From contig JAVEVH010000024.1 of assembly GCA_034005145.1 (NCBI GenBank), positions 1-10,481 of the forward strand: DNA of 10,481 nucleotides, in the 5' to 3' direction. The translations under genes and the position numbers were made by a program. The first letter of the stretch is position 1. Every line of letters begins with the position of its first letter. Below are positions 1 to 6,550 of this stretch, in pieces. The notes beneath the pieces were generated by a model. It was not told the DNA's origin and did not search any database. It saw nothing but the letters and a program-made list of their open reading frames with translations. The stretch comes from JAVEVH01 sp034005145 (lineage in GTDB: Bacteria; Patescibacteriota; Dojkabacteria; SC72).

Positions 1-20
1 TATACAAGACATCTCTATAC

Positions 21-1505
21 ATGAAAGAGATATTTTCGAGAAAGAGTTTTAAGGTTTCTTTAATGCTTTTTCTTACAATATTTCTTCTATTTGGAACATT
101 AAATGTATATGCACAAACAGAGGAAGACAATGAATTTAAGGTAGAACCAGCGTGGGAAGAGACTAAATGTGCTCACAACTTTGCGAGTGGTCTATTTGGA
201 GAAAAGTGTAAAGAGGATAACATGAATAGTAGGAATGGAACGGAGTTTCTAAACGGGGCTTGGACTGCTGTTACCCTTATGGTACCTGAGATTACGAATC
301 TCCCAGAGGGAGCTTCTGGAGGTCAGGGTAGTATTCCATATGATATGCAAAGAGGTTTACTTGGTATGGCTGAAGATGCAGGTACTACAGCATATGCAAT
401 ATATCCAAAAGTAAATATAGGAGAGCATTTAGCTCAACAATGGGTACCAGGTTATAAGGATGAGGTTACAAGTTTATATGCTGCTAACTCAGCATCTGGA
501 CATATCTCGGGATACGAGGAGCTTATGAATAGTGGTATTGTTGATCTTTGGACTAAGACATTAAATATTTCATATATATTCTTTGTATTAGTAATGTTAG
601 TAGCTGGTTTCATGATTATGTTTAGACATAAGCTTGGAGGTCAGACTATGGTAACCCTTGGTACTATTCTTCCTAAGATTATTATCTCCTTAGTGTTAGC
701 TACTTTTAGTTTCGCTATAGCAGGTTTAATTATAGATATCGGAGGTATTGTAACTGGTATGGCAGCATATATTCTAGGAGACGGTCTAAGTCTTTCCTCT
801 ATCTCTGGTATAAAAGGCCTAATGGCTTCTGTGCTTGGGCAAGACAACACTAACTTTGGATATGTTGTAAAAGGTGTTATCGAATCTTTTGGAATATCTG
901 ACCTATTTAAAACAATGACTTCAGGTTCACCTGTGGGTCTTTTAGCAATAGCCCTTGCTGTTATATCATTTGTTATTCCTGTTATTGGTGGTTCTATCGG
1001 AACAGTAGCATTTTTAATACTTATAATAATACTCGGAATCATATTCTTTGGAGCTATTAAGGTATTAATAACCCTTTATAAAGCTTACTTTGGTCTTTTA
1101 ATAGCAGTAATACTTGGCCCTATTCAAATTACATTAGGTGCTATACCTGGTAATTCGAATATGGTAGGGAATTGGATAAAAACAGTTTTAAGGAATGTTT
1201 TAGTATTTCCTGTTGTATTCTTTATTGTTAATATTCCAAATGCATTAGTAAACTCATCCGTTGTTGCTAGGTTCCCAGGGAAATTAGTATATGAGGATCC
1301 TGCCTCTTATGATCCTACAGCTGTTACTGCAGGAGGAGTCTTTATTGCTCTACTAAGAGTATTTGTACTTTACTTCGCAGCACAAGCTCCTCAATTTATA
1401 GCTGCAGTATTGCCACCAAATACTTCAAAGGGTGTTACAGAGGCAATAGGAGCAGCCAAGGGAAATCTTGCTAAGATACCTTTAATAGGAGGGATGTTTA
1501 AGTAG
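21..1505 (+). CDS. VirB6/TrbL-like polytopic membrane protein (type IV secretion-like), exported N-terminal domain
   Basis: This 494-residue protein begins with a signal peptide (hydrophobic 12-28, likely cut near VYA-Q at 31/32). About 150 polar residues follow, probably outside the membrane, and hold the only two cysteines (C50, C63). From residue 182 it is very hydrophobic, with about seven membrane segments: near 182-201, 215-240, 303-325, 326-347, 350-375, 390-410 and 434-460. The stretch GFMIMFRHKLGGQ (196-208), the glycine-rich helices and the proline-ended APQFIAAVLPP (456-466) match, from memory, the VirB6/TrbL-like proteins beside type IV secretion-like ATPases in CPR genomes. VirB6/TrbL proteins form the inner-membrane part of such machines. 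The gene is first of three tightly packed genes. No Shine-Dalgarno precedes the ATG, and only 20 nt of upstream sequence is visible. The membrane topology is well supported; the T4SS role is family inference, since no VirB4 or coupling ATPase lies in this window. Confidence 0.75.
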   Translation: MKEIFSRKSFKVSLMLFLTIFLLFGTLNVYAQTEEDNEFKVEPAWEETKCAHNFASGLFGEKCKEDNMNSRNGTEFLNGAWTAVTLMVPEITNLPEGASGGQGSIPYDMQRGLLGMAEDAGTTAYAIYPKVNIGEHLAQQWVPGYKDEVTSLYAANSASGHISGYEELMNSGIVDLWTKTLNISYIFFVLVMLVAGFMIMFRHKLGGQTMVTLGTILPKIIISLVLATFSFAIAGLIIDIGGIVTGMAAYILGDGLSLSSISGIKGLMASVLGQDNTNFGYVVKGVIESFGISDLFKTMTSGSPVGLLAIALAVISFVIPVIGGSIGTVAFLILIIILGIIFFGAIKVLITLYKAYFGLLIAVILGPIQITLGAIPGNSNMVGNWIKTVLRNVLVFPVVFFIVNIPNALVNSSVVARFPGKLVYEDPASYDPTAVTAGGVFIALLRVFVLYFAAQAPQFIAAVLPPNTSKGVTEAIGAAKGNLAKIPLIGGMFK

Positions 1506-1518
1506 TAAATAAATATAT

Positions 1519-4239
1519 ATGCCTAAGAAGGGACAGTCTCAAAATTATGATGCATTAGGAAGTATTTTTAACTTCCTCTTTGAGCAGTCTAAACAACCAC
1601 CAGATAAAAGAAGACCTATCCCTATTACAGGAGAATCAGGTAATGATGCTCTAACAGGAATGATAGCTACAGCTTTGACTAGGCCTGCAGCTTTTATTAC
1701 AGAAACTTCTATCAATGAATTCAATTCAATATTAGATGTAGAGTTAGCAAAGGTAAAGTTTGATAGGAATGGTGAGGATATAACTATTAAGAGTAGTAAT
1801 CTCATAAACCTTATCAAAGATCCTGCTGGATTTGTTGATAAAGTTATTAAGGATAATGATGCCGCTAGGAAAGCTAATAGAGCAAAGTTTCTTGGTGAAG
1901 TTATGGATGACTTTATTACTACCTCATGGGCATACAAGTTTGGAAATAAGGATGTTCAGAGTGCTGCTGTAGCTAATTCTGTAGCAAATCAAAAAGCAGA
2001 AACATATAAGATAGCGAGGTCTGTTGGTCAATATGCTAGGTCTGGAGTAGGAGACGCTCCTGCTGAAGATTTAGACTTTATGTCAGAGAGATCACTACAA
2101 TTACTTGGGAGAGAGACTTTTGGTCAAGGATGGGACACTCTTAGAAAAGACGAAAAAGATGAATTTATACTTGTAGTTTCTGGAGGCGGCGGAGATGCTA
2201 TAGCAAGGCAGTTGAACCAGGGAAGGGGTGCAGATCCTAAGGGTACCTATGAAGAAATTAAAAACTACCTCGATAGGAAGTATAACCCTAATACGGCTAA
2301 CAACTTTGAAAGAGCTTTAAGAAATCTTAAGGTTGTAGATGAAGATAAGGTTGTGAAGAGGATTGTAGATGTTCCTAAGTCTGTAGTATCTATATTTAAC
2401 CCTTCTGTTTATAAAACGTTAGAGCAAGAGAACTTAACCCAAAAAATTAATAACCTAAGTGGTGCAGCTCCAGGATCTGATCAAGAGAATGAAAAGAGGA
2501 TGTATGAAAAAACAAGACTTCTTTTGATGATGGATAGCCATGGAAAGAATCAGATAAACCTTAATATAGATTCACTAAAGAGAGAACTTGCTTCAACTAC
2601 GGATAGAGATAGGCGAAAAGAGCTTAAGAGACAAATTAAAGATTCACAACAGGCATTAAGAGTGATGGATACTAGGGGTATATTTGCTGGTATTGGTAAA
2701 TTAGAGGGTACCATTAATTCATTTAAGGCAACAAAAGAAACATTTGGAGAGAATGGTTCAAATATTGTACCTAGTGTATTTAGTGGAGCATATTTTAGAG
2801 ATGATAAGAATAGGTACAATCCTATTGAGAAGAATACAGTTGGTGGAGTAGACATTCTACTTGCTAAAAAGAGTGGGCATAAGGGAATAATTGGTAAGAT
2901 TAATGATCAGTATAACCAAATTGGAGAGAATATTTACTACATGACTCCAAGGTCAATATTGAGGACTATTTTTTATAATGGTGAGGGTTTCGCAAGATTA
3001 CTACATAGGAATTTAGGATCTTTAAATAAGTCTCTTCCTCAGAATATAGCTCAACTAGGTGTTTCAATGAAGGGAATAGAGAAGGCTTTCAATGAGAAGT
3101 CTGGAAACGATTTGAACCTATTTATACAAAATACTTTAGCTTCACTTAGGGGTTCTCCAAATATTAGACCAGAAGATTTACTGAAAATAGAGAAATTACT
3201 TAAAAGAGCTAAAACATTTAAAACTCTTACAGATAGGTTTAGCTTCACTTTTAAAATCCAATCAGCAGCAAAGAAAGCATTTGCTCAACAGCTTAAGAAA
3301 GCTAGAGTAGCATTTGCAAAGATGCTTTTAAAGAACAAAGGGTTAAGAGATATGCTTGTTAAAACAGGGGGGAGTAAACTCTTAGGTCAGTGGATAGCAG
3401 GTGGTGGTATTAAGGTATTAGTAAAATCTTTAGTTACGGCTGTTGCTGGTGCAGTAGGTTTAGTAGGAACCCCTATTGCGAGTTTCTTAATAATGGTTGG
3501 TACCGCTGTAGCAACAGATGTATTGTTAAAGATGGCCAAGGGTGCCTTAGTAGTAATGAAGTATGTAACAATGGGGATGATAGCTATTGTAGTACTCCTA
3601 TTCCTTTCAGCATCAGGTGAAGTATCGAAATTTAATAAGAAGAATTTTACATATGGTAATGTAATACCTGATACGGTTGTACAGTGTACTGCTTATGAAG
3701 AAGAACCCGTTATAGGAAACATTGGAGATCCTGGAGACATAGGGGACTTCGATACCCAGTGTGTTAATGGTGATACTATTGAGGACATATATGCCAGGGT
3801 TGCTTCTGAGATGGGTTTAGGTACTCAGTTAGAACTAGTTTCATGTCCTGGTCATGATATGTGTGCAAGTATAGATTGGGCTTGGTGTTATAGTGCAAGT
3901 AAAATATTTTGTAGAGCTGATAAATTGGCTACAGTACTATATGACTGTTCAATATTGGAGAGACTATTCATACATGAATTAATGCATCAAATACAAAGTA
4001 TAAATGGTGCTCCATATGATGTAGATTTGCGAGAATGGGGAGCAGACTATGTATCAGGTAATGGTGGAAGTTATATGTTTAGTACTAGGGATGGTTGTAT
4101 GCGAGCTACACAGGTACCTATGCTACCTTCATGTACTCCAGAAATTCTTAAATCCATTGCATATGCAGAACCAGAAGGATATGCAACCCAATGTAAGAGT
4201 GAGCTTAGAAGTTATATATTATCTAGATTCTGTAATTAA
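1519..4239 (+). CDS. Membrane-anchored protein with cysteine-rich extracytoplasmic zinc metallopeptidase-like domain
   Basis: This is a 906-residue, three-part protein. Residues 1-620 are polar, basic, free of cysteine and lack a signal peptide, so they are probably cytoplasmic; 346-384 looks like a charged coiled coil. Residues about 626-699 are hydrophobic, with one clear membrane helix (682-699) and one or two weaker, glycine-rich ones before it. Residues 723-906 hold all 11 cysteines and should lie outside, stabilised by disulfides. This domain carries HELMH (819-823) and, 15 residues later, EWGAD (839-843). Together they fit the HExxH plus ExxAD zinc-binding pattern of gluzincin peptidases such as M48, with two His and Glu839 as metal ligands and Glu820 as the catalytic base. 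I do not recognise the N-terminal part. The gene lies 13 nt after the VirB6-like gene and 2 nt before the next, implying a shared operon. Substrate is unknown; cell-wall or surface protein processing is a guess. No Shine-Dalgarno is visible. Confidence 0.75.
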   Translation: MPKKGQSQNYDALGSIFNFLFEQSKQPPDKRRPIPITGESGNDALTGMIATALTRPAAFITETSINEFNSILDVELAKVKFDRNGEDITIKSSNLINLIKDPAGFVDKVIKDNDAARKANRAKFLGEVMDDFITTSWAYKFGNKDVQSAAVANSVANQKAETYKIARSVGQYARSGVGDAPAEDLDFMSERSLQLLGRETFGQGWDTLRKDEKDEFILVVSGGGGDAIARQLNQGRGADPKGTYEEIKNYLDRKYNPNTANNFERALRNLKVVDEDKVVKRIVDVPKSVVSIFNPSVYKTLEQENLTQKINNLSGAAPGSDQENEKRMYEKTRLLLMMDSHGKNQINLNIDSLKRELASTTDRDRRKELKRQIKDSQQALRVMDTRGIFAGIGKLEGTINSFKATKETFGENGSNIVPSVFSGAYFRDDKNRYNPIEKNTVGGVDILLAKKSGHKGIIGKINDQYNQIGENIYYMTPRSILRTIFYNGEGFARLLHRNLGSLNKSLPQNIAQLGVSMKGIEKAFNEKSGNDLNLFIQNTLASLRGSPNIRPEDLLKIEKLLKRAKTFKTLTDRFSFTFKIQSAAKKAFAQQLKKARVAFAKMLLKNKGLRDMLVKTGGSKLLGQWIAGGGIKVLVKSLVTAVAGAVGLVGTPIASFLIMVGTAVATDVLLKMAKGALVVMKYVTMGMIAIVVLLFLSASGEVSKFNKKNFTYGNVIPDTVVQCTAYEEEPVIGNIGDPGDIGDFDTQCVNGDTIEDIYARVASEMGLGTQLELVSCPGHDMCASIDWAWCYSASKIFCRADKLATVLYDCSILERLFIHELMHQIQSINGAPYDVDLREWGADYVSGNGGSYMFSTRDGCMRATQVPMLPSCTPEILKSIAYAEPEGYATQCKSELRSYILSRFCN

Positions 4240-4241
4240 TA

Positions 4242-5255
4242 ATGGAAAGAATAAAGGAATTTATAAAAAAATATAAAGTGCCAATCCTTATTGGAATTAT
4301 ACTTGGAATTGTAGTCCCTTTGCTATTTCTTTTCTCTAAGAAAAAAGCGGAAGAGTCTTCGCAGATAGAAAACATTCAAAGTCCATATTTCTCAGAGACT
4401 GAAGCAATTGATATAGACTTACAGGAGATCTCTATAGATTCTCCTCAAAAAGGAAAGGTATATAAGGTTGTTGAAAGTGAGAACAACACTATTGCAACTC
4501 TCTTAAACGATTTATATGAGTACAGTACTCCTATGGATTTTACACAGGAGACATATATTACTTTTGGAGATGGAGCTTTTTCCTACTCTCCCGAGAACAG
4601 GGTATTCAATATACGATCTGAGGATGGATTTCCACTGTGGTTTAAAATAGAACAGAAAGAGGATATAAGTATGTTTTTTGAGGAGTACTTTAGTATAGAA
4701 AAGGTAGAGGTATCTGAAAGTATTAAAACAGAGAAAGGTTATCAATATGAGGGCAACTATATTCTTAAAGAGGTCAATATCGGTTCTGTATATCTAGATG
4801 GATTATCATTCATTCTTGAGGTAAACTCTGAAGGAGAAATCCTTTTATTAAGGGGTCTTTTCTTAAGTGAAGATAATATGCAAGAGTATCAAAGTATGCC
4901 TGTTGCTACTTTGGAGGAATTAGTTAAAAATCCAAACTATCCTAAAATGGTATTTAATACGCAAATAGAAGAAAGATATTATCAACAAAACCCTATGTTA
5001 AGGGCATCTTCAAGAATGGATCAGTATTTTCTAGAGAGTATTTCATATATGTATATATTCAATGATTCTATGAATGGTTACGTATTACCTACCTACAAAC
5101 TTATTGGAGAAGGTAGAATAATAAATTCAAAAGAGGAGAAGTTTTGGTCTAAAAGCTCTATCTTTATATGTTCTGTAGATCCCTCATATCTTCTTGAAAG
5201 AATAGTTGAAGATGAAGAGTATATAGTAGATCCCGTTGCTGCTGATTTACCATAG
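4242..5255 (+). CDS. Single-pass membrane-anchored protein, unknown function
   Basis: I do not recognise this 337-residue protein. A short lysine-rich head (KEFIKKYK, 5-12) precedes one strong hydrophobic segment (13-31), followed by SKKK. This predicts an N-in, C-out topology with about 300 residues outside. The exported part is acidic and rich in alternating beta-type sequence, with two regions that look like repeated sheet units (about 90-205 and 255-325). Phrases such as LPTYKLIGEG (near 283-292) recall membrane-anchored extracytoplasmic regulators of the YycH/YycI or YpeB kind, but that is resemblance of style, not a confirmed match. It has a single cysteine. The start lies 2 nt after the preceding stop with no ribosome-binding site, so translation is probably coupled to the metallopeptidase gene. 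Position in the cluster suggests an accessory subunit of the same envelope machinery. Confidence 0.7.
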   Translation: MERIKEFIKKYKVPILIGIILGIVVPLLFLFSKKKAEESSQIENIQSPYFSETEAIDIDLQEISIDSPQKGKVYKVVESENNTIATLLNDLYEYSTPMDFTQETYITFGDGAFSYSPENRVFNIRSEDGFPLWFKIEQKEDISMFFEEYFSIEKVEVSESIKTEKGYQYEGNYILKEVNIGSVYLDGLSFILEVNSEGEILLLRGLFLSEDNMQEYQSMPVATLEELVKNPNYPKMVFNTQIEERYYQQNPMLRASSRMDQYFLESISYMYIFNDSMNGYVLPTYKLIGEGRIINSKEEKFWSKSSIFICSVDPSYLLERIVEDEEYIVDPVAADLP

Positions 5256-5279
5256 CTATGTATATGATAGAATATCTGT
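5246..5279 (+). promoter_or_regulatory. Candidate extended -10 promoter giving a leaderless transcript of the pseudo-amidase gene
   Basis: An extended -10 element, TGATAGAAT (5265-5273), lies 6 nt before the ATG at 5280. A -35-like TTTACC (5246-5251) stands 16 nt upstream of the hexamer, at the end of the previous gene. Transcription would begin at or next to the start codon, which fits the absence of a Shine-Dalgarno. In such A+T-rich DNA a lone hexamer can be chance; the TG extension and correct spacing raise the odds. Confidence 0.5.
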
Positions 5280-6467
5280 ATGAAGTTTATTAAATTACTC
5301 ACAATCTCTCTATTTACCCTCTTTGGGTTTACTCTCTTAAAGAGTAATAGCTATGCATTAGAGATAATTGAAAGAGAGGAGATAAGTATAGATGAATCTC
5401 TCTCAGAGGAAGTAGAGGTATTTTCCTCTCCACAAAAGATATATATATCCCAGATAAAGGGATTTAATAGTGAACTAAGTAATGATAGTAAAGAATGGGT
5501 ACAACTACTCTACTACCACAGTATTACTAGACTTAATTTAAATGATATACCATACAATTACTTAATAGACCAAAGTGGAAATATATATGAAGGAGCAAGA
5601 GGTGGTGTTGGAGTTAATCCAGGTCTAGAAGGTGGTGAGAATGTAATACTGATTGGAATAATGGATGAGAGATCTTCTCTCTCTCCTAGAACATATTCAT
5701 CATTAAAAGAGTTTGTAGAAGAATTGTCATATAAGTATGGAATAAAGGAAGGTAACTGGGACTTCATAGATTTAAAACTAAAGAGTAGTGAAGAGGGATT
5801 CTCATACTTAGTACCTAAGCAATCAAAAAATCCCCTTAAGCAATCTATAAGTGTATCTCTTGAAGATATTGAATGGTCTAGTAAAGAGCACTTAGATTAT
5901 AAAGGGAGTGTAGTATCTGTAGATTATGAAAAAGAGGTAGTTATCGGTAATAAATTACCAATTAAAGTAGTGGTTAAGAATGAGAATGATTTTGCATGGT
6001 TTAGTTCCCCAAACTATATATATATTTCTACTAAAGATTCTAAAGAAAGCATACACGCTATTAATTCTGAATGGGACAGTTTTAGTAAACCAACATATAT
6101 TAAAAGTGATGTTGTAAAAGCAGGTGATACTGTAGAGATATCATTTGAAATGTTAGCGAAAAGTAAACCAGGTAAGTATAAGGAGAGTTTCTACCTTATG
6201 AAATCATCTGATATTGTAGTAGACACTTCCTCTTTTGATGTAGAGTTTACTATTGTAAAGGGTAGTAACAATATTATAGAGATGGTTTCTCCTGATTACG
6301 GTTTTGTTAATATTAGGGAGTGTAGGTGGTATAGCTGTGAAAAAGTAGAAGTAGCAAATGAAGGAGATGTATTTATCACTACAAAAAAAGAAGAGGGTTG
6401 GTATGAAATAGTGTATGGTGATAATAAGAGGGGTTGGGTATACCAAAAATATGCTAGAGAACTTTAA
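5280..6467 (+). CDS. Secreted PGRP/amidase-2-like protein with apparent loss of zinc ligands, plus Ig-like and SH3b domains
   Basis: This 395-residue protein has a signal peptide (hydrophobic 5-20, likely cut after SYA at 26). Residues about 48-160 follow the peptidoglycan-recognition/amidase-2 pattern: a leading beta strand, DIPYNYLID (89-97) and GNIYEG (100-105), then a strand like the family's SIGI (ILIGI, 123-127). Active members cleave N-acetylmuramoyl-L-alanine bonds using zinc held by two histidines and a late Cys or His. Here the usual HHT is SQI (57-59), the usual GAH histidine aligns with Asn113, and no late ligand is evident. I therefore infer a wall-binding pseudoenzyme rather than a hydrolase. 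Residues about 208-325 look like an Ig-like/FW-type beta sandwich (EWDS, PGKY pattern). Residues about 333-395 are a bacterial SH3 domain (FVNIRE, GWYEIVYGDNKRGWV), which often binds peptidoglycan; it carries a cysteine pair (348, 353). The gene seems to have its own promoter. Confidence 0.8.
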   Translation: MKFIKLLTISLFTLFGFTLLKSNSYALEIIEREEISIDESLSEEVEVFSSPQKIYISQIKGFNSELSNDSKEWVQLLYYHSITRLNLNDIPYNYLIDQSGNIYEGARGGVGVNPGLEGGENVILIGIMDERSSLSPRTYSSLKEFVEELSYKYGIKEGNWDFIDLKLKSSEEGFSYLVPKQSKNPLKQSISVSLEDIEWSSKEHLDYKGSVVSVDYEKEVVIGNKLPIKVVVKNENDFAWFSSPNYIYISTKDSKESIHAINSEWDSFSKPTYIKSDVVKAGDTVEISFEMLAKSKPGKYKESFYLMKSSDIVVDTSSFDVEFTIVKGSNNIIEMVSPDYGFVNIRECRWYSCEKVEVANEGDVFITTKKEEGWYEIVYGDNKRGWVYQKYAREL

Positions 6468-6550
6468 CTCATAGTTTACTTTGTATATATCTCTATCTCA
6501 TAATCGTGTTTCTCTGTATCTTAATTCTTACTTAGAATATAATCATTATC
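6468..6550 (+). promoter_or_regulatory. Spacer with candidate -10 (6538-6543) of the helicase gene
   Basis: This 83-bp spacer between the pseudo-amidase and helicase genes is A+T- and pyrimidine-rich. A perfect TATAAT at 6538-6543, overlapping a second -10-like TAGAAT at 6533-6538, ends 7 nt before the GTG start at 6551. That places transcription initiation on the start codon. I find no convincing -35 box, no Shine-Dalgarno and no clear terminator hairpin after the upstream stop. Confidence 0.45.

Noticed and set aside
1..6. TATACA at the window edge as a promoter for the first gene
   Set aside because: It ends 14 nt before the ATG, there is no upstream sequence to judge a -35, and the gene may be internal to a longer operon.
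641..1042. Open frame of 133 codons on the minus strand inside the VirB6-like gene
   Set aside because: It lies wholly inside a convincing membrane-protein gene, its translation has no recognisable domain or signal, and long antisense frames arise easily from this codon bias.
1545..1937. Open frame of 130 codons on the minus strand inside the metallopeptidase-like gene
   Set aside because: Antisense to a coding region that continues for 906 residues; its apparent hydrophobicity is a by-product of the opposite strand.
4049..4276. Plus-strand 75-codon frame across the junction of genes 2 and 3
   Set aside because: It overlaps both genes out of frame, including the conserved C-terminal domain of gene 2, and has no start signal or recognisable product.
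5667..5681. Inverted repeat GAGAGA-TCT-TCTCTC as a hairpin or terminator
   Set aside because: It is a short, low-complexity purine/pyrimidine run inside the pseudo-amidase coding region, with no T-tract or regulatory context.
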